From Methanobrevibacter millerae (GTDB taxonomy: Archaea > Methanobacteriota > Methanobacteria > Methanobacteriales > Methanobacteriaceae), in NCBI RefSeq assembly GCF_001477655.1, contig NZ_CP011266.1:434001-498000 (forward strand): a stretch of DNA of 64,000 nt, in the 5' to 3' direction. Shown piece after piece: positions 26,130-35,800 of the stretch. Position numbers and translations under genes: made by a program. A model generated the notes under the pieces. It was not told the origin of the DNA, made no database searches, and saw only the letters and a list, made by a program, of their open reading frames with translations. How positions within the stretch are numbered: the first letter of the stretch is position 1; each line of letters opens with the position of its first letter.

Positions 26130-26984
26130 TTAGTTGATTTTTCGTATGATTACTGCGGGGGTATGTGTAATACTGTCAAGAGCTTCAATAGTAACTCCAG
26201 TTTCAGAAGTTCCTAAAACTTTTTTCACACTATGTATTGTTTTCATTTCAGTTGACAATGACTTTTGATAATCTTCAGCAATGTTAGCTATTTTAAGGGC
26301 TTTTTCAACACTTATTTCTTCACTGCAGCCTAATGGGGTTGATCCCATATTTTCACTTAGCTGGCCTTTGAAATATCCGAAAAATCCCTTGTCTGCTTCA
26401 ATTCCATCTATGGCTATTGGAAGACCGGTAAAATATTTTCCATTTTTCATGTATGTGGCATCTGTATCTATAATCATGACACATACTTCCTTACCTATTT
26501 CTGATTTGATGTCATGAGCTACTTTTTCAGGGTTTTCCGGAAGCAGTGACACACATGTTCCTGGAGCATTACTCAAATCAATTCCTGCTTCTGAAGCAGG
26601 TTTGAGTGCATGTTTTAATCCATATAATTGAAGAACAACTTCTTTATGGGCTTTAGTTTCTTCAGGTAATCTTCTTAAATTTTTAATAGTTCTTTTTTTA
26701 ATTCCCAATAACGGTCCAAGAATATATCCCCAGATATACTTGCTCCAGACGGTAGTTAGGAACTTGGCCGTAAGGGATGGTGTGTATTGCGCTTCATCTA
26801 TTAGTCTGCCTTGTGAAACTGAAATTGGAGTTTCTGCAATTACTAAATAATCTCCGTCTTCCATTAATTCACGGGCAGGAATAATTATTGAATTCAAGTC
26901 TTCATTAGGTTTTATGTATCCGGTTTCTATTGGGATTACAATATAGTTCCCATTTATCACATGTTTTATATTTTCATCAATCAT
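26130..26984 (-). CDS. F420-0:gamma-glutamyl ligase-like protein (CofE paralogue)
   Basis: 284 residues. It matches the F420_ligase/COG1478 family: IPIETGYIKPNEDL, GDYLVIAETPISVSQGRLID, a conserved central block with IIDTDATYM and GLPIAIDGIEADKGFFGYF, and late STPLGCSEEISVEKAL. CofE adds glutamate to F420-0, but CofE proper is shorter (about 250 residues), and methanogens usually also have this longer paralogue of unknown substrate. I therefore call it CofE-like. It is divergent from the gene at 27037, with both starts in a 52-base gap. Confidence 0.68.
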   Translation of the reverse strand: MIDENIKHVINGNYIVIPIETGYIKPNEDLNSIIIPARELMEDGDYLVIAETPISVSQGRLIDEAQYTPSLTAKFLTTVWSKYIWGYILGPLLGIKKRTIKNLRRLPEETKAHKEVVLQLYGLKHALKPASEAGIDLSNAPGTCVSLLPENPEKVAHDIKSEIGKEVCVMIIDTDATYMKNGKYFTGLPIAIDGIEADKGFFGYFKGQLSENMGSTPLGCSEEISVEKALKIANIAEDYQKSLSTEMKTIHSVKKVLGTSETGVTIEALDSITHTPAVIIRKIN

Positions 26985-27036
26985 ATTAAAATCCTTAAAT
27001 AATATATGATATTATATAATATTTAAAGGTGAGATA

Positions 27037-27600
27037 ATGAAAATTACATACTTTGAAAAACAGGGTGAAGATTATACTGATGAGTTAGTGGCAGCTGTAA
27101 AGGAAAGACTGGACCAAACTGATGACATTGATAATATTGTCATTGCCTCTTCAACAGGCAAATCTGCGTTAAAATTATATGATGCGATAGATGGTGATGC
27201 AGAAATTATTAATGTCACTCACCATTCCGGGTTTAAGGAGGAAAATGCCTTAGATATCAGTGAAGACATGTTGGATGAATTGGGTGAAAAAGGTATTGTG
27301 ACTTTTGTTGGATGCCATGCATTCAGCGGAGCTAATCGTGGAGTAACTAATAAATATGGAGGATATGCTCCTTTGGATATAGTTTCAGACACACTACGTA
27401 TGTTTTCTCATGGTGTAAAAGTGGCATGTGAAATATCAATAATGGCTGCGGATGCTGGTTTAATTCCAGTAGGTGAAGAAATTATCGCAATCGGTGGTAG
27501 GGGTTCTGGTGTGGATACTGCAGTTATTTTAACTCCTGTTAATGCTAAAGATTTGTTTAATTTGAAAATTCATGAAATTATAGCTATGCCAAGGGATTAA
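27037..27600 (+). CDS. Pyruvate-kinase C-terminal-domain-like protein
   Basis: 187 residues with the fold pattern of the pyruvate kinase alpha/beta domain standing alone: NIVIASSTGKSALKLYDAI, AEIINVTHHSGF and a late GGRGSGVDTAVILTPVNA. No kinase catalytic barrel is present, so it is not a pyruvate kinase. Conserved stand-alone versions occur in methanogens with unknown function; the STGKSA loop suggests binding of a phosphate or nucleotide. An AAAGGTGAGAT ribosome site precedes the ATG. Confidence 0.6.
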   Translation: MKITYFEKQGEDYTDELVAAVKERLDQTDDIDNIVIASSTGKSALKLYDAIDGDAEIINVTHHSGFKEENALDISEDMLDELGEKGIVTFVGCHAFSGANRGVTNKYGGYAPLDIVSDTLRMFSHGVKVACEISIMAADAGLIPVGEEIIAIGGRGSGVDTAVILTPVNAKDLFNLKIHEIIAMPRD

Positions 27601-27725
27601 TATAATTAATTGCTAATTTTAATGAAAATCCTTAATATTTTTTATTTTTATAGTTGCATTTAAATATTAGTTTAAACAGAAATATTTAACAATTATTTTT
27701 TAAGCAGAGTATGTGGGGTTAATTC

Positions 27726-28862
27726 GTGAAATTTATAGATGATGCAATTAAAGAATCTGAAGAAAGAATGGAAAAAGTAGATTCCAAAAAAACTATTTCA
27801 TCCGATATAGACGAAGATTTAATCGGATTTATCAAAAAAACTAATATTTTTGTTGTTGGTGCAGGTGGTGCAGGAAATAACACTATTTCAAGATTAAATG
27901 AAATTGGTATTGAAGGTGCTGAAACAATTACAGTCAATACTGATGCTCAAGATTTATATTACAGTCAATCTGATAAAAAAATTCTCTTAGGTAGAAAAAC
28001 TTCCGGAGGATTAGGTGCTGGTGGAGATCCAAGCATTGGTGAAGAATGTGCTGAAGAAACAGAAGATGAAATAAGAGAATCTCTTGAAGGCGCAGATATG
28101 GTATTTGTTACCTGTGGTCTTGGTGGTGGAACTGGTACAGGTTCAGCTCCTATTGTTGCTAAAATTGCTAAAAAATTAGGTGCTTTAACTGTTGCTGTTG
28201 TTACCATGCCATTTTCAGCAGAAGGTATTAGAAGAAGGAATAATGCTGATGAAGGTTTAGAAAAACTTCAAGATGCTGCTGATACTGTAATTATTATTCC
28301 AAATGATAAATTATTAGAAGTTGCTCCAAATCTCCCATTAACTAAAGCATTTTTAGTTTCTGATGAAATTTTGGGCAGGGCTGTTAAAGGAATCACTGAA
28401 TTAATTACTAAACCAGGTATCGTAAGTTTAGACTTTGCTGATATTAAAAGTATCATGGAAGGTTCCGGTATGGCAATGATTGGTATGGGCGAATCTGACT
28501 CTGGAGACAGAGCATTGGAATCTGTACATGAAGCATTAAGCAGTCCTTTACTTGATATTGATATATCTAACGCTACTGGAGCATTAATTAATATTTCCAG
28601 TGGTGAAGATTTAACATTGCATGAATCTGAAAAAATCGTGCAAGTTGTTGCTGACAAGTTAGACCCTGAAGCTAATATTATTTGGGGTGCTCAACTTGAT
28701 TCTTCATTACAAAGTACTGTTAGAACAACTATTGTTGTTTCTGGAATTAAAACTGGTGATGAAGAGGATATTGCAGATTTTGATGAAGATGATGATGAAT
28801 CTGTTGGTGAAACTCAATCCAACAATGATCAATTAGATGATTTTATTGATGGAATTTTCTAA
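27726..28862 (+). CDS. ftsZ: Cell division protein FtsZ
   Basis: 378 residues. The tubulin-like GTPase domain is complete: [15 protein letters not shown] near residue 40, the tubulin signature [10 protein letters not shown] near residues 131-140, and [14 protein letters not shown] with the T7 catalytic loop [14 protein letters not shown] flexible acidic C-terminal tail ([13 protein letters not shown]) ends in LDDFIDGIF, which may be the partner-binding peptide. It forms the division ring. The start is GTG, preceded by GGGGT. It precedes the secE-nusG cluster, as in many euryarchaea. Confidence 0.95.
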   Translation: MKFIDDAIKESEERMEKVDSKKTISSDIDEDLIGFIKKTNIFVVGAGGAGNNTISRLNEIGIEGAETITVNTDAQDLYYSQSDKKILLGRKTSGGLGAGGDPSIGEECAEETEDEIRESLEGADMVFVTCGLGGGTGTGSAPIVAKIAKKLGALTVAVVTMPFSAEGIRRRNNADEGLEKLQDAADTVIIIPNDKLLEVAPNLPLTKAFLVSDEILGRAVKGITELITKPGIVSLDFADIKSIMEGSGMAMIGMGESDSGDRALESVHEALSSPLLDIDISNATGALINISSGEDLTLHESEKIVQVVADKLDPEANIIWGAQLDSSLQSTVRTTIVVSGIKTGDEEDIADFDEDDDESVGETQSNNDQLDDFIDGIF

Positions 28863-28898
28863 AACCATCTTCATTTTTTATAATTTTTTGGATTTATA

Positions 28899-28913
28899 GA
28901 AAACTTTATAAAT
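28899..28913 (+). promoter_or_regulatory. Promoter of secE and the ribosomal-protein cluster
   Basis: GAAAACTTTATAAAT combines a BRE-like GAAAAC with TATA box TTTATAAAT. Start of transcription near 28935 would give a leader of about 50 bases before secE. The same 12-base core recurs upstream of nusG. Confidence 0.7.
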
Positions 28914-28985
28914 AATAAATTTCTAAAATAATACTATTATTATTTTATTATAATTTACTAAATTTTTTTATTATTGGGTATTTAA

Positions 28986-29165
28986 ATGAATGTACAAGAA
29001 CGTTTAGACAAATTTGTTAAAGATAGTAAAAGGGTATTAAAAGTAGCAAGAAAACCTGATAAAGATGAATATTTTGATTTTGCTAAAGTTACAACATTAG
29101 GTATTATAGTTATTGGTCTTATTGGTTTTGTTATTTTCTTAATAGCTCAATTAATACATTTATAA
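28986..29165 (+). CDS. secE: Preprotein translocase subunit SecE (Sec61 gamma)
   Basis: 59 residues, too short to be picked up by length filters but clear. It starts MNVQERLDKFVKDSKRVLKV, the amphipathic helix of archaeal SecE, followed by KPDKDEYFDFAKV and one membrane span (TLGIIVIGLIGFVIFLIAQL). SecE clamps SecY in the membrane. Position between ftsZ and nusG is the conserved archaeal order and supports the call. Confidence 0.92.
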   Translation: MNVQERLDKFVKDSKRVLKVARKPDKDEYFDFAKVTTLGIIVIGLIGFVIFLIAQLIHL

Positions 29166-29248
29166 AACTATTCTTTAATTTTTTTAATTTGATCCCAAAT
29201 TAATTATGATGAAATTTTAATTTTTATTTTCAAAATTTTGTTTTTTTT

Positions 29249-29260
29249 GAAAACTTTATA
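29249..29260 (+). promoter_or_regulatory. Second promoter, upstream of nusG
   Basis: GAAAACTTTATA is identical to the core of the secE promoter 350 bases upstream and is followed by more TATA-like sequence. It predicts a start near 29285 and a leader of about 120 bases before nusG. Confidence 0.65.
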
Positions 29261-29402
29261 TACTATAATATATAGATATATTCATATTATAGAAATCTAT
29301 TTTGCAAGATTTTTTTTATCTTGTTACATTGTTTTTATAATAACTTTTAACTTAATATATGATTTTATTAACAATAAGAATATTGAAATAGGTGAATTTT
29401 TC

Positions 29403-29870
29403 ATGGAAGATACTAATAGTTCCATATATGCTCTTAAAACCTCTGTAGGTCAGGAAAGAAGTGTTGCTAGACTTTTAGCACGTAAAGCTAAAATGCCTGG
29501 TGTTGGCATTTCTTCAATTCTTGTTCCTGAATCCTTGAAAGGGTATATCTTAGTTGAATCTGATACAAAAATAGATTTAAGAAATCCTAATTTAAAAGTA
29601 CAACATTTAAGAGGTGTTGTAGAAGGAAAAGGCGGTATTACCTTTGAAGAAGCAAAAAGATTCTTAAAACCAGAGCCTATTATTTCCTCAATCCAAAAAG
29701 GAAGTATTGTTGAACTCATTTCTGGTCCATTTAAAGGTGAAAGAGCTAAAGTGGTTCGTATTGATGAATCACGTGAAGAAGTTGTTCTTGAGTTAATAGA
29801 AGCAGCAGTTCCAATTCCGGTAACTGTTAAAGCTGATCAAATAAGAATAATTCAAAAGGAGGCTGACTGA
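29403..29870 (+). CDS. nusG: Transcription elongation factor NusG/Spt5
   Basis: 155 residues from ATG 29403, preceded by AGGTGA at 29390-29395. The NGN domain ([28 protein letters not shown]) binds the RNA polymerase clamp, and the KOW domain ([19 protein letters not shown]) contacts the ribosome or nascent RNA. Upstream in-frame codons from 29238 encode a Tyr/Phe/Ile-rich stretch without homology and are part of the leader. The TGA stop overlaps the ATG of L11 (TGATG), so the two are translationally coupled. Confidence 0.94.
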   Translation: MEDTNSSIYALKTSVGQERSVARLLARKAKMPGVGISSILVPESLKGYILVESDTKIDLRNPNLKVQHLRGVVEGKGGITFEEAKRFLKPEPIISSIQKGSIVELISGPFKGERAKVVRIDESREEVVLELIEAAVPIPVTVKADQIRIIQKEAD

Positions 29871-30352
29871 TGGCTAAAGATACAGTCGAAGTTCTTATCG
29901 AAGGTGGAAGCGCTACTCCTGGACCTCCATTAGGCCCAGCTTTAGGACCTTTCGGTATTAACATGATGCAAGTAGTTGACGAAATTAATAAAAAAAGTGC
30001 TGACTTTGCTGGTATGAAAGTACCTATTAAAGTTACCATTGATAGAGATACTAGAGATTTCGAAATCGAAATTGGTACTCCTCCAACTACAGCGTTAATC
30101 ATGCAAGAATTAGGCATCGAAAAAGCTTCTCACGAACCAGGTTTGGATATTGTAAATGACTTACCAATCGAAACCGCTTTAAAAATCGCAAGAATGAAAT
30201 TTGATTCATTACTTTCAAACGATTATAAAGCAGGTGTAAAAGAAGTCATGGGAACCTGTGTAAGTATGGGATTATCAGTTGATGGTAAAGACCCAAGAGA
30301 AGCACAAAAAGACGTAGATGCTGGAAAATATGATGATATCTTAGTAGAATAG
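29870..30352 (+). CDS. rpl11: Large ribosomal subunit protein L11
   Basis: 160 residues, archaeal length. The [21 protein letters not shown] motif lies in the N-terminal domain and the C-terminal rRNA-binding domain has [16 protein letters not shown] and [22 protein letters not shown]11 forms the GTPase-associated centre with the P0/L12 stalk, encoded just downstream. Its ATG overlaps the nusG stop by one base. Confidence 0.95.
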   Translation: MAKDTVEVLIEGGSATPGPPLGPALGPFGINMMQVVDEINKKSADFAGMKVPIKVTIDRDTRDFEIEIGTPPTTALIMQELGIEKASHEPGLDIVNDLPIETALKIARMKFDSLLSNDYKAGVKEVMGTCVSMGLSVDGKDPREAQKDVDAGKYDDILVE

Positions 30353-30529
30353 ATATCGGTTAATAAAATTTAAGTTAATATGTAACAGTGTATATGATGT
30401 TATGATTTACGGATTATAATTGATATACTGTTTTTTAATTCATGCAATCGTGGAGAATTTTTTCTTATAATCGATTCTCATGAAACCAAAATAAAACCAA
30501 TGGACAGAAAATGTTCATGGGGGACGAAT
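30353..30529 (+). promoter_or_regulatory. Leader of the L1-L10 mRNA with a candidate L1 autoregulatory element
   Basis: This 177-base gap contains GAGAAT (30453-30458) pairing with ATTCTC (30474-30479), directly followed by ATGAA (30480-30484). A short stem flanked on its 3' side by a U/C-GAUGAA-like loop is part of the L1-binding element on rRNA and on archaeal L1 mRNAs, and some archaea place it in the leader. The lower stem that should close the element is not clear here, so the call is tentative. AATCG/CGATT is an alternative pairing in the same segment. Confidence 0.35.
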
Positions 30530-31168
30530 ATGACACAAGATATAGTTAATGCGGTGAAGGAGGCTAAAGAACAATCTAAGCCGAGAAACTTCACTGAGTC
30601 CGTAGATATTATTATTAATATCCGTGACTTAGATGTCAAAAGGCCAGAAAATAGGTTTAATGAGGAAGTTACTCTTCCTAACGGCCGTGGCAAAGATGTA
30701 AAAATCGGAGTCATAGCTGATGGGGAACTCATTGTTCAAGCTAAAGATGCAGGCCTCGATCTTGTAATCAATAAAACTGATTTAGAAGAGTTAGGAAAAG
30801 ACAGAAAAGCTGCTAAAAAAGCTGCAAATGCTGTTGATTTCTTTATAGCTCAGGCTGATATGATGCCACTCGTTGGTAGGTTCTTAGGTCCAATTCTTGG
30901 TCCTCGTAACAAAATGCCAAAACCAGTGCCAGCAAGTATCAAACTAGCTCCTCTTTTAGAAAGATTACAAAGTACTGTCAAAGTTGGTGTAAAACAACAA
31001 CCAATCATTCAAATTGTTGTTGGAAGCCAAGACATGTCCGAGGAAGATATAGCTGAAAATGTGGAAACTGTTCTTACAGTCTTAGACCGCAATTTAGAAA
31101 AAGGAAGAAGTCAAATCAAATCCATGTTTATTAAAACAACTATGGGTCCAACTGTGAGGGTGATCTAA
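30530..31168 (+). CDS. rpl1: Large ribosomal subunit protein L1
   Basis: 212 residues from ATG 30530, with GGGG at 30519-30523 as ribosome site; an ATG at 30500 would add ten residues that do not fit the family. Typical blocks are [18 protein letters not shown] and [20 protein letters not shown]1 forms the mobile L1 stalk at the ribosomal E site and represses its own mRNA in archaea. The TAA stop overlaps the ATG of L10 by one base. Confidence 0.95.
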   Translation: MTQDIVNAVKEAKEQSKPRNFTESVDIIINIRDLDVKRPENRFNEEVTLPNGRGKDVKIGVIADGELIVQAKDAGLDLVINKTDLEELGKDRKAAKKAANAVDFFIAQADMMPLVGRFLGPILGPRNKMPKPVPASIKLAPLLERLQSTVKVGVKQQPIIQIVVGSQDMSEEDIAENVETVLTVLDRNLEKGRSQIKSMFIKTTMGPTVRVI

Positions 31169-32181
31169 TGGCTCATGTTGCTGAATGGAAAAAAGAAGAA
31201 GTTATAGAGCTCAAAGGTATCATAGACGAATATGATGTTGTTGGTATTGTCGATTTATTAAACATTCCAGCAAAACAGCTCCAAGAAATGAGAAGAAATC
31301 TCAAAGGCAAAGCTGTTATTAGAATGTCTAAGAAAAACCTTATTGATTTAGCTCTCGAAGATTGTAATGCTAGCAAAAACAACATTGTTGATTTATCTGG
31401 ACACATGGATGGTCAAGTTGCAATTATTGCTACAGAAATGAATCCTTTCAAATTGTACAAAATATTGGAAGATAGTAAAACTTCAGCTCCTGCTAAACCA
31501 GGATCTATTGCTAATGACGATATTGTTGTACCTGCTGGGGATACCGGTTTTGAACCAGGTCCATTTTTAGGTGAATTACAACAAGTTGGAATTCCTGCAA
31601 AAATCGATAAAGGTAAAATTGTTGTTCAAAAAGATACTGTTGTTGTTGAAGCAGGTGAAGAAGTATCTAAAGATGTAGCAGCTACTTTATCCAGAATGGA
31701 TATTAATCCAATGGAAGTAGGAATTGATTTAAAAGCAGTATATGAAGATGAAGCAATTTATACTTCAGACGTACTTGCAATCGACGAAGAACAAACATTA
31801 GCAGATGTTCAAAGCGCATTTGCTCAAGCATTCAATTTATCTGTTAATGCAGCTATACCTACTGATGAAACTATTTCCACAATTATTACTCTTGCTTACA
31901 CTAGAGCAATTAATGTTGGTGTAGAAGCAGCAATATTAACTTCAGAAACTTCAGAACCAATTATCGGACTTGCACAAGCTAAAATGTTGGCTATTGCTTC
32001 TGCTGTTGCAGGCAAAGCAGGTGCAATCGACGATGAATTAGCTGAAAAATTATCTAACGTTGCTGTTGCAGCAGCTCCAGCAGCTGAAGAAGTTGAAGAA
32101 GAGGAAGTAGAAGAAGAGGAAGAAGAGGAAGAAGCATCCGAAGAAACAGCAGCAGCTGGATTAGGAGCTCTCTTTGGTTAA
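31168..32181 (+). CDS. rpl10: Large ribosomal subunit stalk protein L10 (P0)
   Basis: 337 residues, archaeal P0 length. The rRNA-binding N-terminal half has [20 protein letters not shown]; the insertion domain and the helical spine for L12 dimers follow. The end is an acidic run and [10 protein letters not shown], the same tail as L12, which recruits elongation factors. It is coupled to L1 by a one-base TAATG overlap. Confidence 0.95.
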   Translation: MAHVAEWKKEEVIELKGIIDEYDVVGIVDLLNIPAKQLQEMRRNLKGKAVIRMSKKNLIDLALEDCNASKNNIVDLSGHMDGQVAIIATEMNPFKLYKILEDSKTSAPAKPGSIANDDIVVPAGDTGFEPGPFLGELQQVGIPAKIDKGKIVVQKDTVVVEAGEEVSKDVAATLSRMDINPMEVGIDLKAVYEDEAIYTSDVLAIDEEQTLADVQSAFAQAFNLSVNAAIPTDETISTIITLAYTRAINVGVEAAILTSETSEPIIGLAQAKMLAIASAVAGKAGAIDDELAEKLSNVAVAAAPAAEEVEEEEVEEEEEEEEASEETAAAGLGALFG

Positions 32182-32244
32182 AATTTAATTTAAAATTTTT
32201 TAATTCATAAAAACATTATATTTAAATAAACTAATGGTGATAAC

Positions 32245-32550
32245 ATGGAATATATATATGCGGCAATGATTTTGCACAGTGCAGAAAAAGATATTAACGA
32301 AGAAAATGTTAAAAGTATTATTGAAGCAGCAGGAATCGAAGCTGATGATGCTAGAATCAAAGCTTTAATTGCAGCTTTAGAAGACGTCGACATTGACGAA
32401 GCTATGGAAACTACTGCTATGGCAGCAGCAGCTCCTGCAGCAGCTGCACCAGCAGCAGCTGAAGCTGAAGAAGAAGAGGAAGAAGAAGAGGAAGAAGAAG
32501 AAGCATCTGAAGAAGAAGCAGCAGCTGGATTAGGTGCTTTATTCGGATAG
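32245..32550 (+). CDS. rpl12: Large ribosomal subunit stalk protein L12 (P1)
   Basis: 101 residues. [21 protein letters not shown] starts the dimerisation domain, then comes an Ala-rich hinge, an acidic Glu run and the [10 protein letters not shown] tail shared with L10. GGTGATAAC precedes the ATG. The 63-base gap after L10 contains ATTATATTTAAAT, which may act as a separate promoter to raise L12 output, since several L12 copies are needed per ribosome. Confidence 0.94.
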   Translation: MEYIYAAMILHSAEKDINEENVKSIIEAAGIEADDARIKALIAALEDVDIDEAMETTAMAAAAPAAAAPAAAEAEEEEEEEEEEEEASEEEAAAGLGALFG

Positions 32551-32582
32551 ATTTTTTAAATCTATCACCTTATTTTCTTTTT
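32546..32582 (+). terminator. Hairpin terminator of the ribosomal-protein operon
   Basis: GATAGATTT (32546-32554) and AAATCTATC (32558-32566) form a perfect 9-bp stem with a 3-base loop, followed by a T-rich tract. The stem includes the L12 stop codon. Confidence 0.72.
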
Positions 32583-32700
32583 TTATTTACTGTTTTTTTT
32601 TAAGATTTATTTTTTAAGATTGTTTTTTTTAATGGAAATTTTGAATTATTTCTTTGTTTTTTAGTTATCAATTGAATTATAGTTAATTTTATTGTTCCAA

Positions 32701-32735
32701 GAATCCACGAATTCTACAAGTCGTGGTAGTTCAAT
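32701..32735. mobile_element. Orphan hairpin resembling an IS605/IS1341-type right end (omega RNA 3' end)
   Basis: GAATCCACGA and TCGTGG form a 6-bp stem CCACGA (32705-32710) with TCGTGG (32721-32726) around a 10-base loop, then TAGTTCAA. The layout GAATCC-stem-loop-stem-(A)GTTCAA is how I remember the right ends of TnpB-only IS200/IS605 elements. There is no tnpB in the flanks, so at most it is a relic. Could also be a transcript-end hairpin unrelated to transposons. Confidence 0.35.
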
Positions 32736-32771
32736 AGAAAATATATATTATGTCGTATTGACAAATATTTT

Positions 32772-32785
32772 AAACATATAATATA
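32772..32785 (+). promoter_or_regulatory. TATA region of the giant adhesin gene
   Basis: AAACATATAATATA lies 20-33 bases before ATG 32805, which itself has no Shine-Dalgarno site. This spacing predicts a leaderless or nearly leaderless mRNA. Confidence 0.5.
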
Positions 32786-32804
32786 ATTATAATCGAGTGT
32801 TTAC

Positions 32805-35800
32805 ATGAAGTTTAAAAGAATAATTTTAATTTCATTGATTCTATGTGTTTTATCAATGGCTTGTGTATCGGCCAGCGACAATCAAACATCTGCAGATAAT
32901 CTGCAAATTAATGATATAAATGCTAATGTAATTAATGAAGAAATTAATGAGTATACTAATGATATGAATATTATGGAAGGAAATACTTCTGATAACGGAA
33001 GCGTTATCTCCGATAATCTTCTTTCCAGCAGCAATTCTGATGATAAGTTATCCGCTCCAAAAGAAGGAACACGTGATGAATTGAATAATTTGATTATTGC
33101 TGCAAAACCAGGCTCAACAATAACCTTGGATAAGGATTATATTTTTGAAAGTGATGTGAAAAGTGTTGATATAACAAAAAATATTGTAATTGACGGTAAG
33201 GGACATACTATTTATCCAGGATATAATCCTGTTTTTAATTTTAAGCATAACACCCCTAGTGGAAAGATAGAAATAAAAGATATCACTTTTGTACGTGGAA
33301 TTGGCAGTGCAATTCATTTTAATGAAGAATCTTGTCCTTTTATAATTTCCAATTGTAGATTTATAAACTGTTCTTCCCAAATTGGAGGTGCAATCGCAGG
33401 GGCGGCAAAATATACCTCAAATATTATTAATTGCAGTTTTAAAGGATGCCATGGTATGGGTGAATCCAAGGTTGTTAGAAAAGAAACATTTAACAGTGCT
33501 TCATCTAGCGCATTCAGTAGCGGCGGTGCGATATACATGTCCGGTTCAGTTAATGTTAAATCCTGTAGATTTGAAGATTGTTCTGCTGGAGACGGCGGTG
33601 CGATAGAGGCATATGGTAACTTCCAAATAATAGATTGTGTTTTTGTTAAAAATTATGCCGGAAGAATTGATTCTTTTAACTCTTTAGAACATGGAGGTGC
33701 CATTCGTATTCATGGTGGATCTGGCGCTTTAATTAAGGGATGTACATTCAATGAAAATCATGCAGGACATTATGGAGGTGCAATATCCTCATACGGCAAT
33801 AATGTCAGAATTGAAGATAATGTTTTCAATTCCAATTACATAGATAATAGTATAAGAAGAGAAGGGGGAGCAATATTTGTAGGTAAGGACTCCAAGATTG
33901 GTGACACAAGTATTCAAATAACCAGGTGTGCATTCAATAATAATGGATATAACAACAATAACCATTACTGTAAATATGGTGGAGCAATATATTTCCTGGA
34001 TGGAATTATTTCAGGAACTGTTTCATATTGTAATTTTACAGGTAATGGTGCATCAAAAGAAGGTGGTGCAATATATGCCTCATCCGATTGCAAATTCCTT
34101 ACTTTTAAAGGATGTGCGTTCACCAAAAATCAGGTTGAGAAATATGGTGGAGCCATATATCTTGATTCTAAATCTTCAACCATAGTGGATTGTGCATTTG
34201 TCGAACAGCCGAATGCAATATATTGCGACAATAAGGGATGCAGTGTTAAATTCTCCGCATTTTTAAATAACGGAAATTATAATGTCTGGTCTACTAAAGA
34301 GATAAATATTGCAAACAATTGGTTTGGAAATACTATGGATAACAGGTTTTACGATTTTTCTAAACTCAAAGGCAAAGCAGTCAACCTTAATAATGCGGAA
34401 AATCTATATCTAGCTGCCACATCTATGGATAAAAACTACCATAATGGACAGGAATCTACGGTTAATTTAAACTTTAGATATATGCGTGAGGAACCTACAT
34501 CCTACAACAAATTACCACCATTTAACAATCCTGTGATTAGTTATGCTGTCAGTGGAGTAAATGCAGCTATAGTTTCCAAAAATCTTTATCTGGCTAACGG
34601 CAAATCAAGTTTTAAATTCGTATCAGATGCTTCTAAAACTTCATCTTCTCTTACTGTAGATTGTTATGGTGCAAAACTGACTTTAAAGTTTAAGATAAAT
34701 CCAAATTCGTTCACTGCACTTCAAGCTCTTGTTGACAGTTGTCAAAATGGAGTTTTAAATCTGACTCATAATTATACTCGTGACAAATCTTTCGACGGTG
34801 ACATGACCGTAACTATTTCAAAAGACCTTGTGATTAATGGTAACGGTTTTACTTTGGATTCAAAAAATAGTGGCGGAGTATTTTTTATGAGTAGCCGTCC
34901 TAATGTGGACATAAATAATTTGAACATTGTTAATAGTAAATCAAAGTGGGGTTCGGCCATTTGGGGTTATATAAATAATATGTCAATCAATAACTGCAGG
35001 TTCATTAATTGTTCAGCAAAATTTGAGGGAGGTGCGATTAATTTGGTTGGAAAAGTGCTTACAATAACCAATTCCACTTTCATTAACAATACGGCTGATG
35101 AAAATGGGGGCTCTTTGATTGTAATGGGTATTAAGACTGTAATTAAGGATTGCATTTTCATTAATTCCCATTCTGGTATGGAGGGATGTTTCATTTATCT
35201 TCACGCTAGCAGCAGATTAAATCTCACAGATTCAATATTGTTAACCAATTCAACATCAAAATATATTTCTAAGCCAGAGGGTGAATCACTACGGTGGAAT
35301 ATTTCAGCTAACATTGAGAACAATTGGTTTGGCGGTACAAATGATGATATCTTAAAGAATTATGACAGAATCAATGATTTCAAAGTCAAAAGTCTGCTTT
35401 ATCTAAATGTCGCACCATCTTTGTATGATATTCCTATGGGAAACACATCAAAAATCAGCCTTAAATTTTATTCATATGATGTGAACTCAAGACGTAGTGC
35501 TGCCTTAACCAGCTTCAGAACCATGAAATTTAACGTTAAATTGTTGAAGGAGGGAGGAAGACTCAGTTCCAATTCAATAATATTAACCAATAATGAAGGA
35601 AATGTGGTTTATACTTCAAGCTCCAATGGCATAATGCCTGTTGAATTTAACTATGAATTATTCGGCCATAGAATTTATCTTAATCAGTACGGTGATAATT
35701 CTTTCACTGCCCTCCAATATTTGATTAATAGTTCAGGAAATGTCATAAACCTCACAAAGGATTATACTTTCTCAAATATTTCCGATTATAAACTGTTTGA

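Noticed and set aside
29238-29402. Longer NusG with a start at 29238
   Set aside because: The added residues are a Phe/Ile/Tyr-rich translation of an AT-rich leader; ATG 29403 has a proper AGGTGA site and the family N-terminus.
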